A stretch of DNA of 64,000 nucleotides. It comes from JBNJGB01 sp051747385 (GTDB lineage Bacteria; Myxococcota_A; UBA9042; PHBI01; JACKFB01). Made by a program: the position numbers and the translations under genes. The notes below the pieces were generated by a model, which did no database searches, was not told the origin of the DNA, and saw only the letters and a list, made by a program, of their open reading frames with translations. Below, in pieces: positions 1-9,286 of this stretch (its first letter is position 1; each line of letters begins with the position of its first letter). The stretch is taken from the NCBI GenBank assembly GCA_051747385.1, contig JBNJGB010000011.1, positions 124,001 to 188,000 of the forward strand, written 5' to 3'.

Positions 1-2784
1 GAGGGGGACGGCGCCTACACCCTCGCCTGCCCCGGGTCCGACCCGGTGACCCTGAGGGACGGCCAGGACGGGGCAGACGGCCAGGACGGCCAGCCGTGCA
101 CGGTCACGGACAACCAGGACGGCTCGTACACGCTGGCGTGCCCGGGCTCCGATCCGGTGATCGTCACCGACGGCGAGGACGGCGCGGACGCCGAAGCCTG
201 CGTGGCCACCGAGGACGCCGCCGGCACGGTCACGCTGACCTGCCCCGGGTCCGACCCGGTCACGCTCACGGACGGTGAGGACGGCCAGGACGCCGACCCA
301 TGCACGGTCGCGGACAACGGGGACGGCTCGTACGACCTCGCGTGCCCGGGCTCGGCCGCGGTCACCATCTCGGACGGCCAGGACGGCACCAGCCCGTCGC
401 CCTGCACCGTGGCCGACAACGGCAACGGGACCTACACGGTGGACTGCCCCGGCTCCGATCCGGTGATCCTCCACGACGGCCAGGACGGAGGCTCCTGCGT
501 CCTCAGCCCCTTTGACGGCGGCTACAGCCTGAACTGCCCGGGGAGTGACGCGGTCACGATCCACGATGGCCAGGACGGCCAGCCGTGCGCCGCCACGGAC
601 AACGACAACGGCACCATCACCATCGACTGCCCGGGCTCCGATCCCGTGCTCGTCAGCGACGGCCGGGACGGTACGAACGGCGTGGACGGCGCCGACGGCG
701 AGCCCTGCGCGGTCACGGACCACGGGGACGGCTCGTACACGCTGGACTGCCCGGGCTCGTCCCCGGTCACCATCTCGGACGGCCAGGACGGCGCCGACGG
801 CCAGGACGCCTCGCCGTGCACGGTCTCCGCGCTGGCGGACGGCAGCGGCTACGTCCTCGCCTGCCCGGATCAGGACCCTGTGAACCTCTACCACGGCCAG
901 GACGGCGCCGACGGGGAGGCCTGCACGGTCAGCTCCTCCGGCACGGGCTCGTATACCCTGACCTGCCCGGACCAGGCGCCCGTGGAGATCACCGACGGCC
1001 AGGACGGCGCCACCTGCGCGGTCGCGGACAACGGCGACGGGACGTACACCCTGACCTGCGACGGCTCCGAGCCGGTGACCTTCAGCCACGGCAGCACCGG
1101 GACGTCCGACGGCGACCAGCAGGGCACCGAGTCCGGCACGCCGTGCCCCCTGGTCCCGGGCGCCCTGTGCATGGCGGTGGACCTCCAGACCCTCTGGCTC
1201 GCCGGCTACGACCTCCACGAGGTCAACTTCAGCGGCTCCGACCTCGACTACGCGTACCTGAAGAACACGGACCTGACGGACGCCATCTTCTACAACGCCG
1301 ACTTCTACCAGACGAAGTTCGACGGCGCCGCCATGGATCGGGCCGTGCTCGAACTCGGCTACTGCGACTCCGCGGACTTCGTGGGGGTCACCGCGACGTA
1401 CGCCAACCTCCGGGACCTCAACGGCGACCACACGGACTGGACCGGCGCCGACCTGTCCCACTCGGACGGGTGGAGCGCCTTCCTCGCCGAGAGCACGTTC
1501 ACGGACGCCGTGGCCGTGGGGGCGTCCTTCCCCGAGGCCGGGCTGCACGGCTCGGACATGCAGCGCATCGACTTCACGGACGCCACTCTCGACGACGCCA
1601 ACGTGAGCCAGTCGGACCTGACGGACGCGGTCCTGAGCGGCGTCAGCGCCCGCTACACGAGCTTCGAGAGCTCGAACCTCACGGGCGCCGACTTCTCGGG
1701 CGCGGACCTCACCGACGCGAACCTGGGCGGCGCCGTGATCGACGGGACGAACCTCGACGGCGCCATCCTCACGGACGCGAGCCTGGCCGCCACGGACCTG
1801 TCGGGCTACGACCTGTCCGGGCGCGACCTCACGAACACGAACTTCGACAACGCCACCCTGACTGGGGCGAACCTCACGGGCGCGACCCTGGTCGGGGCCG
1901 ACTTCTATGACGTGGACCTGTCCGGCCGCGACTTCTCCGGGCGTGACCTCACCGGCTGCGACTTCGAGCGCGCCGACCTGACGAACGCGAACCTGAGCGG
2001 CGCGATCCTGGACGGCGCCCGCATGGTGAGCGCCGACCTCACCGGCGCGGACCTGACGGGCGCCTCGCTCGTGGGGGGTACCCTGTCCTCGGCGAACCTC
2101 ACGGACGCCGTGCTCGACGGCGCGGACCTGACGGACGCGACGGCGAACAGCGCGGTGCTGTCCGGCACCAGCCTGGCGAACGTCACCGCGCCCGGCTTCC
2201 AGATGACCAGCTCGAGCGTGAACGGCGCCTCCAACCTCTCCGGCGACCTGACCGGGGCCGACCTGGACAGCGTGAAGCTGAACGCCACGCTCGACCTCGC
2301 CGGCGCGGACCTGACGGGTGCCTCCGTTCGCAACCTGGACTTCTCCGGGGTCGGCGGCGTCGACGTGGGCACGACGACGCTCGTGAACGCCGACCTGAGC
2401 GGCTGCACGTTCGACGGGCTGGACCTCACCGGCATCGACCTGAGCGGCGCGGACCTCGGGTTCGCGTCCCTCCAGGGGACGACGCTGGACGGCGCGCTGC
2501 TCGTCGGGGCCGACGTGAGCGGCGGCAGCAGCAGCTACTACATCACGCACTTCGAGGACGCGAGCCTCGTGGGCGCGGACATGACCGACATCGTCATGAC
2601 GCAGCGGGTGAACTGGTACGGGGCCGACCTGACCTGCGCCGTCCTCGACAGCGCCGACATCGGCACCAGCACCATCTACTGGAGCAGCCCGTCGGCCATC
2701 TGTCCGGACGGCAGCTTCGCCTCGGACAACGGGAGCACCTGCAAGGGCTACACGACGATCGACCCGGCGACCTGCGAACAGTAG
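1..2784 (+). CDS. Collagen-like / disulfide-repeat plus pentapeptide-repeat surface protein (5' end outside window)
   Basis: The frame is open from base 1, so the true start lies upstream. The first ~370 visible residues hold about ten units of ~35-40 residues, each with two Cys about 15-20 apart, a core like DNGDGSYTLxCPGSDPV, and DGQDG/DGADG collagen-like spacers. This resembles the repeat that databases call DUF7151 (from memory). From about nt 1180 to 2600 the protein switches to pentapeptide repeats, A(D/N)LxG with many DLTGA/NLSGA steps, expected to form a right-handed quadrilateral beta-helix. The protein ends with two Cys near the C terminus. Likely role (inference): secreted or cell-surface structural or adhesive protein; no catalytic motif was seen. 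A strong hairpin follows the stop. Confidence 0.85.
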   Translation, partial: EGDGAYTLACPGSDPVTLRDGQDGADGQDGQPCTVTDNQDGSYTLACPGSDPVIVTDGEDGADAEACVATEDAAGTVTLTCPGSDPVTLTDGEDGQDADPCTVADNGDGSYDLACPGSAAVTISDGQDGTSPSPCTVADNGNGTYTVDCPGSDPVILHDGQDGGSCVLSPFDGGYSLNCPGSDAVTIHDGQDGQPCAATDNDNGTITIDCPGSDPVLVSDGRDGTNGVDGADGEPCAVTDHGDGSYTLDCPGSSPVTISDGQDGADGQDASPCTVSALADGSGYVLACPDQDPVNLYHGQDGADGEACTVSSSGTGSYTLTCPDQAPVEITDGQDGATCAVADNGDGTYTLTCDGSEPVTFSHGSTGTSDGDQQGTESGTPCPLVPGALCMAVDLQTLWLAGYDLHEVNFSGSDLDYAYLKNTDLTDAIFYNADFYQTKFDGAAMDRAVLELGYCDSADFVGVTATYANLRDLNGDHTDWTGADLSHSDGWSAFLAESTFTDAVAVGASFPEAGLHGSDMQRIDFTDATLDDANVSQSDLTDAVLSGVSARYTSFESSNLTGADFSGADLTDANLGGAVIDGTNLDGAILTDASLAATDLSGYDLSGRDLTNTNFDNATLTGANLTGATLVGADFYDVDLSGRDFSGRDLTGCDFERADLTNANLSGAILDGARMVSADLTGADLTGASLVGGTLSSANLTDAVLDGADLTDATANSAVLSGTSLANVTAPGFQMTSSSVNGASNLSGDLTGADLDSVKLNATLDLAGADLTGASVRNLDFSGVGGVDVGTTTLVNADLSGCTFDGLDLTGIDLSGADLGFASLQGTTLDGALLVGADVSGGSSSYYITHFEDASLVGADMTDIVMTQRVNWYGADLTCAVLDSADIGTSTIYWSSPSAICPDGSFASDNGSTCKGYTTIDPATCEQ

Positions 2785-2805
2785 GGCGCGGGCCGAACGG
2801 ATTCT

Positions 2806-2845
2806 GGACGGCGGGAGTCGGCCCTGTGCAGACTTCCCGCCGTCC
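2806..2845 (+). terminator. Hairpin between surface protein and lipoprotein gene
   Basis: An 11-bp perfect stem (GGACGGCGGGA at 2806-2816 pairs with TCCCGCCGTCC at 2835-2845) encloses an 18-nt loop 22 bp after the stop codon at 2784 and just before the next ribosome binding site. There is no T tract, as is common at high GC. It probably ends transcription of the upstream gene, but an mRNA-processing or attenuation role for the next gene is possible. Confidence 0.6.
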
Positions 2846-2859
2846 GAACGGAGGTCCCC

Positions 2860-3879
2860 ATGGCACGTCGCTTCGCTCTGTCTCTCCTGCTGTCGCTCCT
2901 TGTCGCCTGCGGAGGCTCGGACTCCGAGCCGGCCTCGGACACCGCCGCGCCGGGGCCGGACACCTCCGCCGACGTCGCCGCGGACGTGGGCCTCGACGTC
3001 TCGGGCGACGCACCCTCGGACCCCGACGCCACGCCGGACGCGGCCCCCGACGCGGACGCCGACACCCCGGACGTCAGGCCGGACACGGCCCCCGACGCGG
3101 ACGCCGCCGAGGACACGTCGGGTGAGGACACTCCGGACGTCGTCGCCGACGCATCCCCCGACGTCACGCCGGACACGGCCCCCGACGCGGACGCCGCCGA
3201 GGAGACCTCCGTGCCGCCCGCCGGGACGGTCGTGGTGACGCCGGAGGTCCAGACGGACGCCATCACCTCGTACCTCATGGACGCGGCGCAGTCGGCGTGG
3301 AACGTCTTCGCCGACGGGACGGTGAAGCTGGGCCGACACTGGGACGAGGGGCACGTCTCCTATCACACGATGCTGCGCTTCCCGGGCGTGGAGGTGCCGG
3401 AGGGCGCGACCATCGCGTCGGCCACGCTGAGCTTCCACGCCACCAACGAGGTGGACAGCTCCAACCGCCTCCTCTTGGCCGTCTACGCCGTAGACGAGGC
3501 GGACGCCGCGCCCTGGCCCCCCGGGCAGTACGAGACGGGCCGCCCCGATCAGCGCGCCAGGACTGCCGCACGGATCGAGGAGTGGGCAATCCGCTGCAAC
3601 GACGACTGCACGGACGTCACCGAGTACGACTGCGAGCAGCGGAAGCTGGACTGCTGGGATCGGGAGGTGCGCTACGCCTGCCCGAAGGACCTCTCGGCCG
3701 TGGTGCAGGAGGTCGTGGACCGGGAGGGCTGGGCCCCGGGCAACGCCCTGGCGCTGCTCCTGGTGAACGCGGCCCCGGAGCAAGCCGGAGAGGCGTACGA
3801 GAAGTCTCGCTCCGTCACCGGCGTGGACCCCGAGCGCGGCCCGGAGTACCGGCCGCGGCTCGAGATCACGTACGAGTAG
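2860..3879 (+). CDS. DNRLRE-like domain lipoprotein
   Basis: 339 aa. A short signal peptide ends in a lipobox (LLVAC, Cys near residue 17), so the protein should be lipid-anchored. Residues ~20-125 are a low-complexity Asp/Ala/Pro/Thr linker (repeats such as PDTAPDADAAEDT). The C-terminal ~210 residues resemble the DNRLRE/disaggregatase-type beta-sandwich: a conserved LRFPGVEVPEGATIASATLSF strand pair and an LEITYE ending. Six Cys in the middle of this domain (NDDCTDVTEYDC, DCWD, YACPKD) suggest disulfides. A GGAGG sits 7 nt before the ATG. Function unknown, probably binding or adhesion at the cell surface. Confidence 0.8.
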   Translation: MARRFALSLLLSLLVACGGSDSEPASDTAAPGPDTSADVAADVGLDVSGDAPSDPDATPDAAPDADADTPDVRPDTAPDADAAEDTSGEDTPDVVADASPDVTPDTAPDADAAEETSVPPAGTVVVTPEVQTDAITSYLMDAAQSAWNVFADGTVKLGRHWDEGHVSYHTMLRFPGVEVPEGATIASATLSFHATNEVDSSNRLLLAVYAVDEADAAPWPPGQYETGRPDQRARTAARIEEWAIRCNDDCTDVTEYDCEQRKLDCWDREVRYACPKDLSAVVQEVVDREGWAPGNALALLLVNAAPEQAGEAYEKSRSVTGVDPERGPEYRPRLEITYE

Positions 3880-3894
3880 CCGTCCGCGGCCGCG

Positions 3895-5664
3895 TCAGAT
3901 CCCGAAGATCGTGAGCGCGGCGTTCACGATGCCCATCAGGCCCTCACCGACCACCAGGCCGGAGGCCACGGCGAAGGTCAGCCGCTCCACGGCGCCCGCG
4001 TTGAGCTTCCGCCAGATGAGCCAGGTGACGGTGCCGTACAGGAAGGCCAGCGAGTAGAAGGCTGGGATGATGAAGGCGATGCCCATGGCGAGGCCGCTGG
4101 GCAGGAAGCGCTTCATCCGGGTCTTCCGCAGGAGCGGTAGGAGGATGCCCAGGCCCGCCGCGGCGAGCACGGCCGACCCGGCGTGGGGCGGCAGCGCGCC
4201 GAGGCCCTTCGCCAGGAGCTCCGCCATGGCCTTCCAGGCGTGGGCGGCCGGGGCGGGCATCTCCTCGCCGCCGATGGGATAGGCCTCGGTGAAGATGAAG
4301 TAGACCGGGACGACGAGGATCGCGCCGGCCGCGACCCCGATGAGCTGGGCGATGAACTGGCGCCGCGGGGAGGCGCCGAGCAGGTTGCCCGTCTTCAGGT
4401 CCTGCATCATGTCGCCGGCCTGGCTGGCCCCGGCGCCGGTGATGGCCGCGGACATGAGGTTCGTCCCCATCTGCCCGGGGGCGAGGCCGCCGAAGACGAG
4501 CTGGGTCACCTTGCCCATGCCGCCGATGGGGTTGATGTCCGTCTCGCCGACCGAGCGGACGGCCACGATGGCCAGGAGCGAGGACAGGGCCACCGCCACC
4601 AGGGTGAGGTGCCAGGGGATGCCGAAGACCGTCTCGGCCATCAGCATGGTCGCGCCCGTCCCCAGGGCGAGCCCGCCCATCCACCAGAGGTTGGGGATGG
4701 CGTGCTCGTCGGACCCTCCGGAGCCCAGCTTCTTCGGCATCTTGAACGCGCGCACGAAGGTCTTCCAGGACATGGCCAGGGAGGTGAGGGCCTCGGAGAC
4801 CATCAGCGCCACGCCCGGCCACAGGAGCCAGCCGCGGGGGCCGTCGGAGTAGCTCATTACCTCGCCGGGGGCCCAGCCCTTCGACTGGGCGATGGGGCCG
4901 AGGACGGCCCAGGCGAGGATGGCGCCCAGGGTGAGGGAGAAGCTGACGCGCGGCCCGACGAGGAAGCCCGCGCCGAACAGCGCCGGGCCCAGGTAGAGCT
5001 TGAACGTCCAGGCGGCGGCCAGGGTGATGATGCCGATGTCGACCCACTCGTGGACCGGGGGCATCTCGAGCTGGGGGACGAAGTGCGCCGCGAGGCTGAA
5101 CGCGCCCGCTATGACCGCCGCGATGACCAGGACCCGGGCCTTCTCCATGGCCTCGCCGGCCTCGCTGTGCATGGCGATGATGGTCTCGGCGGTGGCGGTG
5201 CCGGTCGGGAAGCGCAGGCGGTCGACCTCCACCACCTGCCGCCGGAGCGGCACGGCGAAGAACACGCCCAGGTAGGCGATGCCGATGGACCAGAACAGCA
5301 GGTCGGTCCAGGGGATGTCGAAGCCGAGCATGTTCATGGCCGGGATCGCGGCGACCAGGCCGGCCGCGGACGCCATGCCGCCGGCGGCGGACCCGGCGGT
5401 CTGGGTGATGTTGGTCTCCAGCACGCTGAGCTGTTTGCCCAACACGGCGAACACCGCGAAGCCGAGCACGGCCGACACGATGGACGCGCCGAAGGTCCAG
5501 CCGATCTTCAGCCCGATGTAGATGTTCGTGCAGGACACGACGCTGCCCACCAGGCAGCCCACGATCACGGCGCGGGCGGTGAGCTGGGCCTCTCCGGGCT
5601 GCGGCTGGTAGCTGGGCTCGTCCTGGCCTGGCTGGTCGTCCTGGGGGCTCGCCGGCTCGCTCAT
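3895..5664 (-). CDS. OPT family oligopeptide/metal-chelate transporter
   Basis: 589 aa, about 14-16 hydrophobic segments. OPT-family hallmarks are visible: TNIYIGLKIGWTFGASI near residue 45, a small-residue-rich SAAGGM stretch, GTATAETI, and DLKTGNLLGASPRRQ near residue 440. Family knowledge: OPT proteins are secondary transporters that import small peptides or metal-chelate complexes with protons. Residues 1-30 are hydrophilic and Pro/Gln-rich. The gene converges on the lipoprotein gene (15-bp gap) and diverges from the glycosyltransferase at 5831. The substrate cannot be told from sequence. Confidence 0.9.
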   Translation of the reverse strand: MSEPASPQDDQPGQDEPSYQPQPGEAQLTARAVIVGCLVGSVVSCTNIYIGLKIGWTFGASIVSAVLGFAVFAVLGKQLSVLETNITQTAGSAAGGMASAAGLVAAIPAMNMLGFDIPWTDLLFWSIGIAYLGVFFAVPLRRQVVEVDRLRFPTGTATAETIIAMHSEAGEAMEKARVLVIAAVIAGAFSLAAHFVPQLEMPPVHEWVDIGIITLAAAWTFKLYLGPALFGAGFLVGPRVSFSLTLGAILAWAVLGPIAQSKGWAPGEVMSYSDGPRGWLLWPGVALMVSEALTSLAMSWKTFVRAFKMPKKLGSGGSDEHAIPNLWWMGGLALGTGATMLMAETVFGIPWHLTLVAVALSSLLAIVAVRSVGETDINPIGGMGKVTQLVFGGLAPGQMGTNLMSAAITGAGASQAGDMMQDLKTGNLLGASPRRQFIAQLIGVAAGAILVVPVYFIFTEAYPIGGEEMPAPAAHAWKAMAELLAKGLGALPPHAGSAVLAAAGLGILLPLLRKTRMKRFLPSGLAMGIAFIIPAFYSLAFLYGTVTWLIWRKLNAGAVERLTFAVASGLVVGEGLMGIVNAALTIFGI

Positions 5665-5830
5665 GGTGGTTCCCTCCCGCGTGTGGGAGCGAATCGACTA
5701 GCAGACCGGCCGCGCCTTGTCGAAGACCGCCCGCCGCGCGACCGTCGTCGGACGGTGCCGCAGCGCCGGGTGAATTGTCCCGAGCGGCCGGCCTTGGTAC
5801 TCCTCCCCGGTCCCCATCCGGAGGTGCGGC

Positions 5831-6574
5831 ATGTCCGCTGGCGCGACCGTCGTCATCCCCTGCTACAACGAGGCCGATCGCCTGCGGGAGGAGGACGTCG
5901 CGCGGCTGCTGGAGGACGAGCGCCTGCGCGTGCTCCTGGTGGACGACGGGTCCACGGACGACACGTCGGATCTCCTGGCCCGCATCGCCGCCGACCTGGG
6001 CGATCGCGCCGACTTCGTGGTGCTGCCGCAAAACGGCGGCAAGGCGGAGGCGGTCCGTCGCGGCATGCTGCGCGCCATCGGCGACGGCGCCCCCCTGGTG
6101 GGCTATCTCGACGCCGACTTCGCCACCCCGGCCGAGGAGATGCACCGCCTCCTCGACGTCCTGGAGGCGACGGACACCCGCGCCGCCATGGGCTCGCGCT
6201 TCGCCCGGCTCGGCGCCGACATCCAGCGCAGCCCCGTCCGGCACTACCTGGGCCGCGTCTTCGCCACGGCGGCCTCCCTGGTCCTGAGGCTGCGCGTCTA
6301 CGACTGCCAGTGCGGCGCCAAGCTCTTCCGCGTCGATCCCACCCTGGAGCTGGCCCTGTCCCAACCCTTCCGGTCGCGATGGATCTTCGACGTGGAACTC
6401 CTCGGCCGCCTCCTCGCCGGCGGCCCGGGCGCGCCGGGTTGGACCGCCGACGACCTCGTCGAGGTACCCCTCGAGCGCTGGCACGACGTCTCCGGCTCCA
6501 AGCTCAGCCGCACGGCCATGCTCCGTGCGGGCGCGGAGCTGCTCTCCCTGGCCTGCCGCACGCCCCGCCGCTGA
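5831..6574 (+). CDS. Family 2 glycosyltransferase, dolichyl-phosphate-glucosyltransferase-like
   Basis: 247 aa, single GT-A domain. N-terminal VVIPCYNEADRL, VDDGSTDDT and the DADFATPAEEM metal-binding DxD-type motif are all present, followed by GSRFARLG and CGAKLFR, which are typical of the ALG5/DPM-like subgroup that transfers a sugar to a polyprenyl phosphate. No membrane segment is obvious, so the enzyme is probably peripheral. GGAGG lies 6 nt before the ATG. The stop codon runs directly into a 39-bp tandem repeat. Confidence 0.88.
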   Translation: MSAGATVVIPCYNEADRLREEDVARLLEDERLRVLLVDDGSTDDTSDLLARIAADLGDRADFVVLPQNGGKAEAVRRGMLRAIGDGAPLVGYLDADFATPAEEMHRLLDVLEATDTRAAMGSRFARLGADIQRSPVRHYLGRVFATAASLVLRLRVYDCQCGAKLFRVDPTLELALSQPFRSRWIFDVELLGRLLAGGPGAPGWTADDLVEVPLERWHDVSGSKLSRTAMLRAGAELLSLACRTPRR

Positions 6575-6651
6575 TCCGAGTGGGGTCAAGCCTACTCATT
6601 TCACACTTTTCCATCCGAGTGGGGTCAAGCCTACTCATTTCACACTTTTCT
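6574..6651. repeat. Two tandem copies of a 39-bp repeat
   Basis: Copies at 6574-6612 and 6613-6651 differ only at the last base. The core reads GTGGGGTCAAGCCTACTCAT followed by an AT-rich TTCACACTTTT. The unit is clearly less GC-rich than the surroundings. Repeats with a TGACCCC core next to genes are often scattered by REP-associated (Y1/IS200-like) transposases, but no such transposase is in this window, so that origin is inference. Confidence 0.85.
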
Positions 6652-6743
6652 GCCCCCCCCGGGGACCGCGCCGAACCGTGCCTTGGGGCCGCGGCCGGTC
6701 GTCTGGCACACTGCTCCGGTCCACGGCCCGGGAGGCTCCCTCC

Positions 6744-7466
6744 ATGCTCCGAATCCGCGCGTTCCTCTTCGACTTCGACGGCCTGCTGGTCGACACGGAG
6801 CCCCTCCACTGCGAGGGCTTCCGCACGGTGGCGAACAGCCGCGGCGTGGCGCTCACGGAGGACGAGTACTTCGCCCACTTCATCGGCTACGACGATCGGG
6901 ACGCCCTGGCGGGCATGTGGGAGCGCGTGGGACGACCGCGCCCGTCCCCGGCCGAGCTGGACGCGCTGGTCTCCGAGAAGGCCGAGGTCCTGGCCCGGCT
7001 CATGGCGCAGTCCCTGGAGCCGCGCCCCGGCGCCCCCGACTTCGTGGCCCGGGCGGCCGCCATGGCCCACGCCGGGGTCTGCAGCGGGGCCCTGCGACAC
7101 GAGGTGGAGCTGGGCCTGGAGACCACGGGCATCGCGCACCACATGCAGGCCATCGTCCCCGCGGAGGACGTCGCCCGCGGCAAGCCCCACCCGGAGGGCT
7201 ACGAGAAGCTGATGCGCCTCCTGTCCGAGCAGGCGACGCGCGCCGGCGAGCGTCCCCTGGAGCCCGGCGAGTGCGTCGTCCTGGAGGACACCTCGCGCGG
7301 CATCCAGGCGGGGGCCGCCGCGGGCTGCCACACCATCGGCGTCGTGGGCACGGAGACCCGCGAGGCCCTCGAGGAGCACGCCGACCTGGTGAGGGACTCC
7401 CTGGAGGGCCTCGACCCGTCCGACCTGCCGCACCTGCTCGACGGCGGAACGTCCGGCGGAGCGTAG
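6744..7466 (+). CDS. HAD-superfamily hydrolase, beta-phosphoglucomutase-like
   Basis: 240 aa. Motif I DFDGLLVD(T) with both catalytic Asp near residue 10, motif II Ser in CSGAL, motif III Lys in GKPHPEGY and motif IV VLEDTSRGIQAGAAAG are all present, with a helical cap between I and II. Family members are phosphatases or phosphoglucomutases acting on small phosphorylated sugars. The ATG at 6744 is chosen because GGGAGG lies ~8 nt upstream and the protein begins directly with the first beta strand; the frame is open further upstream but runs through the 39-bp repeats. Confidence 0.88.
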   Translation: MLRIRAFLFDFDGLLVDTEPLHCEGFRTVANSRGVALTEDEYFAHFIGYDDRDALAGMWERVGRPRPSPAELDALVSEKAEVLARLMAQSLEPRPGAPDFVARAAAMAHAGVCSGALRHEVELGLETTGIAHHMQAIVPAEDVARGKPHPEGYEKLMRLLSEQATRAGERPLEPGECVVLEDTSRGIQAGAAAGCHTIGVVGTETREALEEHADLVRDSLEGLDPSDLPHLLDGGTSGGA

Positions 7467-7519
7467 CCGGCAGGCGCCGTCCGGGGGGCAGAAGCCGCGG
7501 CGAGAGGTTTCGGTTGTCG

Positions 7520-7556
7520 CCGTGCGCCACAGGCGGTAGGGGTCTGGGGCGCACGG
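7520..7556 (+). terminator. Hairpin after HAD hydrolase gene
   Basis: CCGTGCGCC (7520-7528) pairs with GGCGCACGG (7548-7556), 9 bp, with a 19-nt loop. It lies ~55 bp after the HAD stop and 30 bp before the GMC start. There is no T tract, so it may be a weak terminator or a leader structure. Confidence 0.4.
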
Positions 7557-7585
7557 TGCGAGGCACCCGCAGGAGGGACCCGCTC

Positions 7586-9253
7586 ATGAGCGACGAGACG
7601 CGCGGATACGACTACGTCATCGTGGGAGCCGGCTCGGCCGGCAGCGTCCTGGCGAACCGCCTGACCTCGGACCCGGACGTGCGCGTCCTGGTGCTCGAGG
7701 CCGGGCCGAAGGACCGCTCCATCTTCATCCACATGCCGGCCGCCTTCTCGGAGCCCCTGAAGAGCGACCGCCTCAACTGGGCCTACGAGACGGAGCCCGA
7801 GCCGTGGATGGACGGCCGGCGGATGTACTGCCCGCGCGGCAAGGTCGTCGGCGGGTCGTCGTCCATCAACGGGATGGTCTACATCCGCGGGCACGCCCTC
7901 GACTACGACCGCTGGGCGTCCAAGGGCCTCGAGGGCTGGGACTACGCCCACTGTCTGCCGTACTTCCGGCGCGCCACGACCCACGAGCTGGGCCCGGACG
8001 AGTACCGCGGCGGCGATGGGCCGGTCCACGTGGCCGCCGGCCGGCAGGAGCATCCCCTGTACGCCGCCTGGATCGAGGCCGGTCTGCAGGCCGGCTACGA
8101 GTACACCGAGGACGTCAACGGCTACCGGCAGGAGGGCATCGGCCCCTTCGACCGCACCACCGTGAACGGCGAGCGCTGCTCCGCCGCCAAGGCGTACATC
8201 CACCCCATCAAGGACCGCCCGAACCTGGAGATCCGCACCGGCTGCCTGGCGCACCGCGTGATCTTCGAGGGCGACCGCGCGGTCGGGGTCGCGTACGGCC
8301 GCGGCCTCGAGCGTCACGAGGTGTTCGCCGAGCGCGAGGTCATCCTCTGCGGCGGCGCCATCAACTCCCCGCACCTGCTGCAGCTCTCGGGCATCGGCCC
8401 GGCCGATCGCCTCCGGGAGGTCGGCGTACCCGTGGTGGCGGACCTGCCCGGCGTCGGCGAGAACCTCCAGGACCACCTGGAGATCTACGTCCAGTACCGG
8501 TGCACCCAGCCCATCAGCCTCTACCCGGCGCTGAAGCCCCTGGGCCGGCTCAAGGTCGGGCTCCAGTGGATCTTCGGGCGCAAGGGGCCGGGCGCGACGA
8601 ACCACTTCGAGGCGGGCGGCTTCGTCCGCAGCCGGCCGGGCATCCGGCACCCGAACCTGCAGCACCACTTCCTGCCCCTGGCCATCAACTACGACGGGAG
8701 CAGCCCGGCGTCCGGCCACGGCTTCCAGGCCCACGTGGGGCCCATGCGCCCGACCAGCCGCGGCTACGTGCGCATCCGGTCGGCCGATCCCGAGGTGCCG
8801 CCGGCCGTCCTCTTCAACTACATGTCCACCGACAACGATCGGCAGGAGATGCGCGAGGCCGTGCGGCTCACGCGCGAGATCATCCACCGGTCCGCCTTCG
8901 ATCCCTACCGCGGCCCGGAGCTGAACCCGGGCGCGAAGGTGGAGACCGACGAGGAGATCGACGCGTTCGTCCGCTCCCATGGCGAGAGCGCCTATCACCC
9001 CTCCTGCTCGTGCGCGATGGGGCCGGCCTCCGACCCGATGGCGGTCGTCGACGCCGAGGCGCGCGTCCACGGGGTGGAGGGCCTCCGCGTCGTGGACACG
9101 TCCGTCATGCCGGACCTGGTGAGCGGGAACACGGACGCGCCCACCATCATGCTGGCCGAGAAGCTCTCGGACGCCATCCGGGGCGTCGACCCGCTGCCGC
9201 CGTCCGACGCCCCGACCTGGGTCCACCCGGAGTGGGAGACCACCCAGCGGTAG
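7586..9253 (+). CDS. GMC oxidoreductase, choline-dehydrogenase-like
   Basis: 555 aa. The N-terminal FAD-binding VIVGAGSAGSVLANRL, the GMC signature GKVVGGSSSINGMVYIRG, the second signature GGAINSPHLLQLSGIGP, and the C-terminal active-site His in YHPSCSCAMG with VVDTSVMPDLVSGNTDAPT are all in order. Length and motifs fit BetA/alcohol dehydrogenase-type GMC flavoenzymes, which oxidise primary alcohols. The true substrate is not clear; no betaine aldehyde dehydrogenase or Bet transporter is next to it. AGGAGGG lies ~7 nt before the ATG. No signal peptide. Confidence 0.9.
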   Translation: MSDETRGYDYVIVGAGSAGSVLANRLTSDPDVRVLVLEAGPKDRSIFIHMPAAFSEPLKSDRLNWAYETEPEPWMDGRRMYCPRGKVVGGSSSINGMVYIRGHALDYDRWASKGLEGWDYAHCLPYFRRATTHELGPDEYRGGDGPVHVAAGRQEHPLYAAWIEAGLQAGYEYTEDVNGYRQEGIGPFDRTTVNGERCSAAKAYIHPIKDRPNLEIRTGCLAHRVIFEGDRAVGVAYGRGLERHEVFAEREVILCGGAINSPHLLQLSGIGPADRLREVGVPVVADLPGVGENLQDHLEIYVQYRCTQPISLYPALKPLGRLKVGLQWIFGRKGPGATNHFEAGGFVRSRPGIRHPNLQHHFLPLAINYDGSSPASGHGFQAHVGPMRPTSRGYVRIRSADPEVPPAVLFNYMSTDNDRQEMREAVRLTREIIHRSAFDPYRGPELNPGAKVETDEEIDAFVRSHGESAYHPSCSCAMGPASDPMAVVDAEARVHGVEGLRVVDTSVMPDLVSGNTDAPTIMLAEKLSDAIRGVDPLPPSDAPTWVHPEWETTQR

Positions 9254-9260
9254 CCTCCCA

Positions 9261-9281
9261 TCCCGGGCCTCCCTCCCGGGA
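9261..9281. terminator. Bidirectional hairpin between convergent genes
   Basis: TCCCGGG (9261-9267) and CCCGGGA (9275-9281) form a 7-bp stem with a 7-nt loop in the 33-bp gap between the stops of the GMC oxidoreductase and the cytochrome gene. Its position fits a shared terminator. Confidence 0.5.
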
Positions 9282-9286
9282 GCGCG

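Noticed and set aside
1..1100. CRISPR-like or satellite repeats in this span and at 9560-9960 and 27960-28085
   Set aside because: All are in-frame protein repeats with codon-level variation (collagen-like units, Glu/Pro/Ala stalk, TDGGT linker); no constant repeat with unique spacers.
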